64,000 nucleotides of DNA from CBDAKK01 sp965196605 (lineage in GTDB: Bacteria; Spirochaetota; Spirochaetia; WTKD01; G963693115), in contig CBDAKK010000004.1 in the NCBI GenBank assembly GCA_965196605.1, positions 235,799-299,798 of the forward strand. Reading direction: 5' to 3'. This document shows, one piece after another, positions 25,880-35,363 of the stretch. The position numbers and the translations under genes are program-made. Within the stretch, counting starts at the first letter, position 1. Every line of letters begins with the position of its first letter. Below the pieces are notes generated by a model, which did no database searches, was not told where the DNA came from, and saw nothing but the letters and a program-made list of their open reading frames with translations.

Positions 25880-28800
25880 TCACACTAGCTGAAAATTTCG
25901 CTTTAGTAAACTCAACCTTCACACCATCTGACCACACCGATTTACTGTGAGTATTTGTACTCTTAGACTGCCGCTTTATAATTCCCACATATGGCGCCGT
26001 TGCGCTTATTACTCCATGATTAATAGCAATCTTGTTACTATCCGGTTTTATTTCATACTTATACTTATTTGCATCATAACCGCTTATGTTTATAGCAGTC
26101 CCCCACGCTACCTTAGACTGCGATAATGTCACTGGACCCGGCTTCTTCTGTGTTGCGGGATTTATTATAAACTCTATCGCTACGGGTTTACTGTTATAAT
26201 TCGGATTACTCAATTCCACTACTACAGTACTTGTACCTACACCGGCATGGCTCACCGTCTTGCTTCGCGCGTTAACACTCACACTCGTTCCACTGGTCAA
26301 CCTAATAGACGCTATGCTGGTTCCCGTTGGCTTATTGTTTATAAGTCCTAACAACGCTGTTTCGTTATACGTCTCCCCTGCCTTGTACGCTACCCTTTCT
26401 GTTCTCCCTTGCACATTACTTCGAAAATTCGCTCTATCAAACCTTACCGTTACACTATTCGACTCCTTCGCGTTATACTTATCATCTCCCCGCTTGGTAG
26501 CTTTCACTACTACATTTCCGGGACCACTCGCCATAACCACGCCAGCACTTGTTACTACCGCTCCTAATGCTGTTGTGCGACTTGAAACTTTCTCATACAC
26601 AGGATTCCCCGTCGTGCTACTGCCAGCTTTACCTGATACAAGGCGAAGCTGTACGTCTTGACCCCACGGCGTACCCTGTACTGGCGGCGCTATTTCCAGT
26701 TCACCTTGATCTTGCTTTGTAAACTCAACATTCACCCTATCCGACCAATCTGATGCACCATGTGTCTGCGTTTGCCTTACTCGCGCCTCTATTTCTCCCT
26801 TATATGGCGCCGTTGCGTTTATTTCTCCATGAGCATTAATCCTAACGTTTGTATTAGGTGGCACTAAACTATACTCATTATTTGCATCGTAATTCCCTAT
26901 ACTTATCCGAGTCCCCCACGCTACCGAAGACTGCGATAATCTCACTGGACCCGGCTTATTCTGTGTTGCGAGACTTATTATAAACTGTATCTCTACGGGT
27001 TTACTGTTATACTTCGGATTCTGTAATGTTACCTCCACCGTACTTGTACCTGCCTGGACGTGACTCACGGTCTTGCTTCGCGCGTTAACACTCACACTTT
27101 TTCCATTTTTAAGCTTTATAGACGCTATGCTGGTTCCCGTTGGCTCACCGTCTATAAGTCCTAACAACGCTGTTTCGTTATACGTCTCCCCTGCCTTGTA
27201 CGCTACCCTTTCTGTTCTCCCTTGCACACTATCTAGAAAATCCGCTCTATCAAACCTTACCGTTACACTATTCGACTCCTTCGCGTTATACTTATCATTT
27301 CCCTGCTTGGTAGCTTTCACCACTACGTATCCAGGACCACTCGCCGTAACCACGCCAACACTTGTTACTCCCGCTCCTAATGCCGTTGTGCCACTTGAAA
27401 CTTTCTCATACACAAGGACTCCGTTGCCACGGCCTTTTTTACCTGCTGCAAGGCTAAGGTGTACGTCTTGACCCCACGGCGTACCCTGTACTGGCACCGC
27501 TATCTCTAACGCGCCCTGCTCTTGCTTCGTAAAAGTAACTGTCACCCTATCCGACCACAGCGATTTACTGTGAGTACTCGTTACCCTTAAACGTCGCCGT
27601 ATCGTCGCTGTGCCGGGCCCACCTTTCGCGCTTATTGTTTGACCATTACGCTTCACTCCTCCACTCGTTGATTGTAACTCATATTCATATTTACTAGCCT
27701 CGTAATCATTTATTCTTACATCTGTTCCCCACGCTACCGAAGACTGCGATAATCTCACTGGACCCGGCTTATTCTGTGTTGCGGGACTTATTATAAACTG
27801 TATCTCTACGGGTTTACTGTTATACTTCGGATTCTGTAATGTTACCTCCACCGTACTTGTACCTGCCTGGACGTGACTCACGGTCTTGCTTCGCGTGTTA
27901 ACACTCACACTTTTTCCATTTTTAAGCTTTATAGACGCTATGCTGGTTCCCGTTGGCTCACCGTCTATAAGTCCTAACAACGCTGTTTCGTTATACGTCT
28001 CCCCTGCCTTGTACGCTACCCTTTCTGTTCTCCCTTGCACACTATCTAGAAAATTCGCTCTATCAAACGTTACTGTTACACTATTCGACTCCTTCGCGTT
28101 ATACTTATCATCTCCCCGCTTGGTAGCTTTCACTACTACATTTCCGGGACCACTCGCCGTAACCACGCCAGCACTTGTTACTCCCGCTCCTAATGCTGTT
28201 GTGCCACTTGAAACTTTCTCATACGTCAAATTACCACTGCCAATACCTTCCTTGCCTAGCACAAGATTCAGCTGTACGCCACCACTATTCCACGGTTTAA
28301 TCTGTGCTGGCGCCGCTATCTCTAACGCGCCCTGCTCTTGCTTTGTAAAAATAACTGTCACATCATCCGACCACAGCGATTTACTGTGAGTATTTGTACT
28401 CTTAGACTGCCGCTTTATAATTCCCACATATGGCGCCGTTGCGTTTATTACTCCATGAGCATTAATCCTAACGTTTGTAGTAGGTGGCACTAACCTATAC
28501 TCATTATTTGCATCGTAATTCCTTATACTTATCCCAGTCCCCCACGCTACCGAAGACTGCGATAATCTCACTGGACCCGGCTTATTCTGTGTCGCGGGAC
28601 TTATTATAAACTCTATCGCTACGGTTTTACTGTTATACTTCGGATTCTGTAATGTTACCTCCACCGTACTTGTACCTACACCGGCATGACTCACGGTCTT
28701 GCTTTGCGTGTTAACACTCACACTTTTTCCATTTTTAAGCTTTATAGACGCTATGCTGGTTCCCGTTGGCTCATGGTCTATAAATCCCAATAACGCGTTT

Positions 28801-30010
28801 TCATCATACGTCGCCCCTTTCGTGTACGCTACATTTATTTTCTTACCTTGCACACTATCTGGAAAATTCGCTCTATCAAACCTTACCGTTACACTCTTCG
28901 ATTCCTTCGCGTTATACTTATCATTTCCCTGCTTGGTAGCTTTCACTACTACATTTCCGGGACCACTCGCCGTAACCAATCCGTCACTTGTTACTTTCGC
29001 TCCTAATGCTTTTGTGCCACTTAAAACTTTCTCATACACAGGATTCCCCGTCGTGCTACTGCCAGCTTTACCTGATACAAGGCGAAGCTGTACGTTTTGA
29101 TCCCACGGTTTAATCTGTGCTGGCACCGCTATCTCTAACGCGCCCTGCTCTTGCTTTGTAAAAGTAACTGTCACACTATCCGAAAACATCGATGCACTAT
29201 GAGTACTCGTTGCTCTTAAACGTCGCTGTGCCGGGCCCACCTTTCGCGCTTATTGTTTTACCATTACGCTTCACTCCTCCAGTGCTGTTTAACTGATACT
29301 CATACTTGTTTGTATCGTAATCCCTATCCGTTATTCTTACATCTGTTCCCCACGTCACCTTAGACTGCGATAATCTCACTGGATCTGGCTTCTTCTGTGC
29401 TAACCCCTGTATTTCAAACGTTATAGTTACTACTTTCGCACTATACTTTGGATTCTGTAACTCTACTTCTACCGCAGTCTTGCCTACACCGGCATGGCTC
29501 ACCGTCTTGTTTTGCGTGTCAACCTTCACACTCCTTCTGCTACCACTAACCCTAATAGACGCTATGCTCGTTCCCGGTGGCTCATGGTCTACAAATCCTA
29601 ACAACGCTGTTTCGTCATACGTCTCCCCTGCCTTGTACGCTACCCTTTCTGTTCTCCCTTGCACAGTACTAGAAAACGCTCCTACAGCAAACTTTACCGT
29701 TACACTCTTCGACTCCTTCGCGTTATACCTAGCATCTCCATGCTTCGTAGCTTTCACCACTACGTCTCCGGGACCACTCGCCGTAACCACGCCAGCACTT
29801 GTTACTCCCGCTCCTAATGCTGTTGTGTCACTTAAAACTTTCTCATACTGCACAGTACCGTTGCCTGTACCCTTCTTGCCTCGCACAAGACTCAGCTGTA
29901 CGCCACCACTATTCCACGGCTTACTCTGTCCTGGAACCGCTATTTCCAGTTCACCTTGCTCTTGCTTTGTAAACTCAACATTCACCGTATCCGACCAACC
30001 TGATGCACCA
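25880..30010 (-). repeat. Tandem 813-bp coding repeats within the giant lipoprotein gene
   Basis: The same sequence positions recur at 26260, 27073, 27886 and 28699, exactly 813 bp (271 codons) apart. A fifth, more diverged copy is shifted by the 11-bp deletion. Long stretches between the second and third copies are nearly identical, pointing to recent duplication or gene conversion. Confidence 0.9.
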
Positions 30011-30883
30011 TGTGTCTGCGTTTTCTTTATTCGGCGCCATATCACTCCCTCATATGGCGTTGTTGCCTCTATTACTCCACGCTTATTAATTCTAACTTCC
30101 GTCTTATCTGGTATTAATCCATACTCATACTTACTTGCATTGTAATTCTTTATATCTATCCCAGTCCCCCACACCTCGCTGTGCGATGACAACTCTACTT
30201 TCGAGGCCTGATTCCCCTTCCCCGAAAGAATGTTAAAATATATCTCTACCTCTCTATTCTCATAATTCCTATGCTCAAGATCTACTTTAACCTTCGCACT
30301 TCCTGCTCTCTTGTGTGTAACGCTCTTATTTCCCGCTCCTACAATTGCTACGCTATTACCACTCCCCATCATCAACTTATTAATACTCGCACCAGCTGGC
30401 TCTCCCTCTATCATCCCCAATAAATCACCTTCATGGTACGTCTCTCCATCTGCATAAACCGCTGTATATACCTTCCCAACTACCTTATCACTCATCACTC
30501 CTTTGGTAACCTTAAAATCAATCTGGATATCCTTGTCTTTGTAGTTTGGCGCACCAAACGTAATCGTATACCTCGCTTGCCCAGCATTTCTTATTTCTAA
30601 TTCTTTACTTCCCAAATTCCAATTCAACACCTGCCCTGCTTGCCCACGTATCTCTATCTCTTGGGCATCTACTACCCTAAAACCAGCTCGTCCAGCAAAT
30701 ACTCCTGTCACAGCACTCCTTATTTCAGCCTCTGTAAAAACCGCTCCATCCGCTGCATATTGCTTGTTAATAGTTGTTTGACTAGCTTGCAGATCTCCTC
30801 CTTCTCCCGGCGTAACCCTAAACTCAACCAATGCATTGTGCGTTTCTGCATTGTCCTTCTCTAGCGTTACCGCATACCACGTA

Positions 30884-30890
30884 CCCCCCC
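30884..30890 (-). repeat. G7 slippage tract in the giant lipoprotein gene
   Basis: On the coding strand GCGTGGGGGGGTACGTGG separates the frame ending FDINSVGG from the frame continuing TWYAVTLEKDN. Six G would join them. Confidence 0.83.
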
Positions 30891-31764
30891 ACGCTATTAA
30901 TATCAAATTCCTTAGTGCTCTCATTCCAAAGTACTGCTACCTTCCCTGCTGGATTTTTGATATTCCTAAGGTTATATCCGCTAAAATCTTTTCCTAACTT
31001 CCTCCCTATTTCTCCAATTACTTCTTGCTTATCAAAACTTTTAGATGTCTCGCTATATTCCTTACTCACTCTTACAATCGCTGGAGCTTTATCACTCGAA
31101 TTTATCCCAATAACTAGCAAATACGATGCTCTCTGCTCCTTGTACTTCCCTTGCGTCCCTGCTTTATTCACTATAATCTTGAAAATCCCGGGCATCAAAC
31201 CAAAAAGCTGTAGCCTCTTTCCTTGTTTATATTCTGCTTCTTTTGCCTTATCATCACCTATCGTTAGGTCAGGGGTATTTCCTGAAGATACATTTGCAAC
31301 CTTCACAGAAACTCGAAGCGGCGCTTTGTCATCAGCATCAACCGTTACCTTAAGATCCTGCACAAATATATTGTTTATTTCCGATAATCCCTTCACCACT
31401 GTTTCTTCTTCAAACTTAAATGTCGTCCCTTCGGAAACAGCTTTTGTATTTGCGGGTACGTCATCTGGGTTCTTTGGTTGCTTTTGGAGGGCTTGCAATG
31501 GTGGACATCCCAATAAAAACAAAACTACGCTACTTATTAAAAATATTTTTACTTTTATATAACTTGAAACTTTTATACTTGTTATCCCTAAGATTATATG
31601 TTACTCAAGTAATTCCAGACAATTACCTATTTGTAATATACTACCGCTGCAACAGTTCGTCAAGCGTTTTTTTGGTGAATTTTCTTTTTTTTTATCTTGT
31701 ATTGCAGGCAGCAATTTGAATCTACCGTATGACTTCTCATTAAGTCGCCTAGGGGCATAAACAA

Positions 31765-32922
31765 CTAATCATCATTGTTCACAAAATACCTCATGCTTTT
31801 GTTTTTGCCAAATCTACCCCCACTCGTAAATTTCAAGTTGATACACACATAGACAAACATTCCTAGCGTCATGCCGACTAAAGAATACTCTATGCGCGGT
31901 AGGAGTGTGCTAACAAATGTAAGACTTATGCATATGAGGCTGTTTATTACTATAACCTTAAGATGTTGAGGAACCACAAACATATAGGGAATTTGTTTGC
32001 CAATATAAAACAGGGTTAAGCTAGCAATAGAAAGCCGCGCAAATATTTGTTGCTCCAGCCCACCTACAATGGAATATTTCACAAGGGCGGCTAATAAAAT
32101 GAGTCCTACACAAAATATCAAATTTGAATAGACTAAAATTACTCCTGTTTTAAGTTTCTTAGCCTCTTCTAATATATAGAGTGACCCGAAGTAAATCCAC
32201 CAAATAAACCCCAATAATACAAAACCAAAACCCGCGGCCATTACATCGTAAAAATCCCAGGTAATTTTTGACAGGCTCGCAACAATACTAATTACTGTTT
32301 CTCCAAGCACAATGACAATCAAAAGTCCAATGCGTTCCACCAAATGCTTTCGGTGTATAGGAAAGTTCCGTGCTCTGTGAAACAGTATGGCTTGGTACAC
32401 CATATCAAACACAATTCCGCCATAGAAAAAAACAAATTTTATATTGGATTCAAAAAATATTGAAAAACTACTAATGGCAGCACCAAGCAAAATAGCTCTT
32501 GCGACTTTTTTACTAAATGTCACCTGTGCCGAATTTTTTTTATACACAACATAATACGCACATGCAAGAAGCGTACGAATGGCAATATATGTTGCAACAA
32601 AATACGTAAAGCTTTCTCTCAAACTGTCTTTGACAAAAATAGAGAGAACAATAATCATGCCCATAATGAACAAAGTAAATAACTTGTGTCGTGGGGAGTC
32701 TGTGTCAAACCTGTTTGCAAACACTGTATGCGTTGCCCAAATCCACCACAAAGGAACAAACACAAAAAGAAATTTTAAAATTTGTTCAAAACTAATACGT
32801 CCATCATGAGTGTCAGCCATATCATGTGTTATAACCCCAATCAAGGCGACAAATACCAAATCAAAGAAAAGCTCTAGCCATGTAGCTTGCCTATTGGTAT
32901 TCAAATAAAGAATGTTTTTCAT
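31765..32922 (-). CDS. ltrA: LtrA-family (low temperature requirement) membrane protein
   Basis: This 385-aa polytopic protein starts with the LtrA hallmark ATWLELFFDLVFVALIGVI. It continues with PLWWIWATHTVFANRFDTD and RIGLLIVIVLGETVISIV in the second half, over about ten to twelve membrane helices. Members were named from a Listeria cold-sensitive mutant; the molecular role is unclear. The start at 32922 (MKNILYLNT) is preceded by GAGAAG; a TTG five codons earlier is less likely. It stands alone between the giant lipoprotein and the orphan binding protein, all leftward. Confidence 0.87.
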   Translation of the reverse strand: MKNILYLNTNRQATWLELFFDLVFVALIGVITHDMADTHDGRISFEQILKFLFVFVPLWWIWATHTVFANRFDTDSPRHKLFTLFIMGMIIVLSIFVKDSLRESFTYFVATYIAIRTLLACAYYVVYKKNSAQVTFSKKVARAILLGAAISSFSIFFESNIKFVFFYGGIVFDMVYQAILFHRARNFPIHRKHLVERIGLLIVIVLGETVISIVASLSKITWDFYDVMAAGFGFVLLGFIWWIYFGSLYILEEAKKLKTGVILVYSNLIFCVGLILLAALVKYSIVGGLEQQIFARLSIASLTLFYIGKQIPYMFVVPQHLKVIVINSLICISLTFVSTLLPRIEYSLVGMTLGMFVYVCINLKFTSGGRFGKNKSMRYFVNNDD

Positions 32923-32979
32923 GCCTTTGCTTCTCAATAATCAATGATTATTTATTAAGACAAAGGCATGAAAATAAAT

Positions 32980-33732
32980 CTAGCGTATCCATTTTTTAAC
33001 TATTGTTGTGTATACCCCATTGTCTTTTATTTTTTTGAGTCCCGTATTTATTTTTGCAAGCAAATCCGCATCGCCTTTGCGCGTAACAATTCCATATTCT
33101 TCCTTTGTCATGGGCTCACCAACTATTGCAAAAATGTTCTTGTATTTCTTATTCTTCAAAACGTATTGAGAAACAAGCGGCGAATCGGCTACAATGCCGT
33201 CTATCGTGCCATTGGCAAGTTCATCGACGGCAAAGCCTATGTCGTCATAGTTTTTAAGCTTGATTTTTTTGTTGCTTTGCACAAGAAAAGCGCCCTGCGT
33301 ACCAAGCTGTGCACCTACTTTTTTTCCCTCAAGATCGTTAAGTGACTTTGCCGACCCAACACTATCTTTTCGCATGGCCAAAATTTGTCCCGCGTTAAAA
33401 TACGGGTCAGAAAAATCAACGCGCTTTTTTCGTTCCTCGGTAATAGTAACAGATGAAGCAATGGCATGATACTCATTATTAACCAGTCCTGCAAAAATTC
33501 CATCCCACGCCACAGTTACAAATTTTGGCGTAAAGCCCGCTTCCTTTGCTATGGCTTGCACCAAGTCTATGGTAAATCCAACAATTTGTTTGTTTTCGTT
33601 TACAAACTCAAAGGGCGGCCATGTGCTGTCAGTAGCAAAGACTACAGTGTTTGGGTCTTCATCTTCTCCCAACGCAAATACAAAAGCGGAAATAAAAACG
33701 AATAAACCCACAATAAAAAAACTCTTCTTCAT
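32980..33732 (-). CDS. Amino-acid ABC transporter substrate-binding protein
   Basis: This 250-aa periplasmic binding protein has a signal peptide (MKKSFFIVGLFVFISAFVFA) without a lipobox. SBP family 3 signatures are DSTWPPFEFVNENKQIVGF, TITEERKKRVDFSDPYF, LEGKKVGAQLGTQG and DGIVADSPL. Length fits His/Gln/Arg-type receptors. GGAAG five bases before ATG 33732 fixes the start. It has no adjacent permease or ATPase; the ABC pair at 22844-24372 has no binding protein. The two could form one system separated by the giant lipoprotein locus. Confidence 0.92.
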   Translation of the reverse strand: MKKSFFIVGLFVFISAFVFALGEDEDPNTVVFATDSTWPPFEFVNENKQIVGFTIDLVQAIAKEAGFTPKFVTVAWDGIFAGLVNNEYHAIASSVTITEERKKRVDFSDPYFNAGQILAMRKDSVGSAKSLNDLEGKKVGAQLGTQGAFLVQSNKKIKLKNYDDIGFAVDELANGTIDGIVADSPLVSQYVLKNKKYKNIFAIVGEPMTKEEYGIVTRKGDADLLAKINTGLKKIKDNGVYTTIVKKWIR

Positions 33733-33835
33733 AAGAACTTCCAAAAATTATATTGATTTTATTGTACAGCAAAAAGAGCATTTTCTAAAAGGGTTTTTTT
33801 CTAAATTGGTAATAGTAAAGAAGTGAATGTAACAG

Positions 33836-34130
33836 CGGGGCTGTGCTCAAGCACCACCACCTACGCAAGGCAACTTAGCGCGCCTTAGCCGCGGCGCTAA
33901 GACACACTGCGCGCCAGTACAAGCTGCTTACACTCACAAAGTTAGCTTACGCATTTAAGCAACGCCACCTACGCAAAGCAACTTTGCGCGCCCAAACTGC
34001 GGCGTCCAGTACACACATGAGCCGTAGGCTCATGACTGCTTTAGCCCAAACCACGCCGCGGAATACAGACTGCAGGACGCAGGAAACTTATACCTACAGC
34101 TGTCTTGGTGGGGGCACACTCTGTACTTTA
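33836..34130 (-). repeat. Short inverted outlier of the 53.6-56.9 kb satellite family
   Basis: Read on the minus strand, this 0.3-kb stretch has the array phrases in array order. GTATAAGTTTCCTGCGTCC and CAGTCTGTATTCCGC come first, then GCGCAAAGTTGCTTTGCG, TAGGTGGCGTTGCTTAAA and GCAGTGTGTCTTAGCGCCGC. About 2.5 units are present, with one foreign hairpin (CATGAGCCTACGGCTCATG) inserted. No gene is seen between 33745 and 34136. Confidence 0.85.
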
Positions 34131-34136
34131 AGGCTA

Positions 34137-35363
34137 CTAAGATAGTTTTGCACGCAAGGCGGCGCGCAGTTTAAGCATGCGTGTGTAGGCACGCTCGGCA
34201 AGACCAAACAAGGCGTAGGTAAGCTGCGCATGCTTGCCAGCGCTTACGCACGCAAAGCCACCACCGCGCAACTGCACACAACCCCCAAAGCCTACCTTAA
34301 AACGGTACAAACCCTGCATGCTCCCTGCACCCTCATTGAGGGGAATGCCAAAAAGGTCGTAGTGCGTACACGCAGCCTTTTGTGCTTCACGCATAGCGTG
34401 CCATTGCAGCAAGTACATGGGCATAAGGTTTCTGTGCTCATTTGAGGTAGCGCCGTAGAGGTAACACGCCTCTTTCTCTCGCGCTTCTGTCCCCTCCGCA
34501 ACCCCGCGGTAATAACTAACCATGCCTGCGGCAATAAGCTCATTTTCAAAATACGCGCCGTACAGCTGCACTTCACAACCATCACCCTCACTCAGGGCTT
34601 TAAGCACCGCCGCGTAATACTCCTTAGAATGAATGGCTATGCCGTTACGCTTGGAAGTAATTTTGTACAAGTCGTAAAAGGCGTCTAATGACACTCCCGC
34701 AGCAATAGACACGCCTTTTTTCTGTGCAAGACGGATGTTGTAGCGCGTCTTGGGCTTCATAGCCTTAAGAAGTTCTGCTTCAGTTTGAGTTACGTCCACC
34801 ACAACCGTTGCGGGTGGCTGCACATACGCCCCCCCATACACGCTACCTTTGGGGCACTGGTACCAAGGCCACGACTGCCGCGCCTCCAAAAACGAACTGG
34901 AGAAAAACGCCTCAGCGTCCTCATGTTTTACGCACCACGGGGCGTCCCAACGCACGCAAAACACCCGCTTTGTATACCCCCTATATATAAGGTGAGCAAT
35001 GTCAAACAAAATATCAAAGGCATTTTCACGCGCGCTTTGGTAAGCCTGCGCCGTGTAATGCGCAGCGGCGCCGTGCAACAACAAGCCGTCCGGTACGTAC
35101 ATAAGGTAGCCAAAGCCGCGCACCCTTTGCAGCAACACAAGCACGTCTTGTTGCAAATGAGCATAGCGCGTTTGACGAAATGCAACAGCCTCCCAGCCAA
35201 ATTGTGACTTTACGCGCGCCCATGCAGCGGACTGCAACAAATACGCCGCTTGTAAGTCCGCCACGTCTATGCGCACTATGTCGTAGACTAGGCTACGCAA
35301 TGCCCTTTTCACATGCAAACCCCTGCAACCACGCTTAGCCTTAGCCAACGCTACCTTGCGCAA
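34137..35363 (-). CDS. FemAB/FemX-family peptidoglycan aminoacyltransferase
   Basis: This 408-aa protein resembles the FemX/lipid II:glycine glycyltransferase family. The core MKPKTRYNIRLAQKKGVSIA, the SKRNGIAIHSKEYY segment and the late YDLFGIPLNEGAGSMQGLYRFKVGF are characteristic paired GNAT folds. Such enzymes add amino acids to the peptidoglycan stem peptide from aminoacyl-tRNA. It overlaps the end of metG by 23 nt, so translation is likely coupled; tRNA-charging and tRNA-using enzymes adjoin. An alternative GTG start about 17 codons later cannot be excluded. Confidence 0.85.
   Translation of the reverse strand: MRKVALAKAKRGCRGLHVKRALRSLVYDIVRIDVADLQAAYLLQSAAWARVKSQFGWEAVAFRQTRYAHLQQDVLVLLQRVRGFGYLMYVPDGLLLHGAAAHYTAQAYQSARENAFDILFDIAHLIYRGYTKRVFCVRWDAPWCVKHEDAEAFFSSSFLEARQSWPWYQCPKGSVYGGAYVQPPATVVVDVTQTEAELLKAMKPKTRYNIRLAQKKGVSIAAGVSLDAFYDLYKITSKRNGIAIHSKEYYAAVLKALSEGDGCEVQLYGAYFENELIAAGMVSYYRGVAEGTEAREKEACYLYGATSNEHRNLMPMYLLQWHAMREAQKAACTHYDLFGIPLNEGAGSMQGLYRFKVGFGGCVQLRGGGFACVSAGKHAQLTYALFGLAERAYTRMLKLRAALRAKLS

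Larger units (their letters stand above)
24804..31558 (-). pseudogene. Giant Ig-like repeat lipoprotein gene, broken at three places
   Basis: Joined across its breaks, this encodes about 2,254 residues. An N-terminal lipoprotein signal (KVKIFLISSVVLFLLGCPP) is followed by about 500 residues of less regular beta domains. Then come about five copies of a 271-residue unit, and a unique C-terminus. The unit includes a Big_2-like Ig domain (LVYEKVSSGTTALG, VTASGPG, VVVKATKQGNDKYNAKES). Breaks: the codon where a start is expected is ATA (31558); a G7 tract (30890-30884) needs one base fewer; an 11-bp deletion at about 29220 removes one of two short repeats. Correcting the last two gives exactly 2,255 codons. 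It was probably a surface adhesin-like protein. Confidence 0.85.

Noticed and set aside
26260..30145. Plus-strand open frames opposite the giant lipoprotein
   Set aside because: They recur with the 813-bp period as antisense shadows of the coding repeats and have no start signals.
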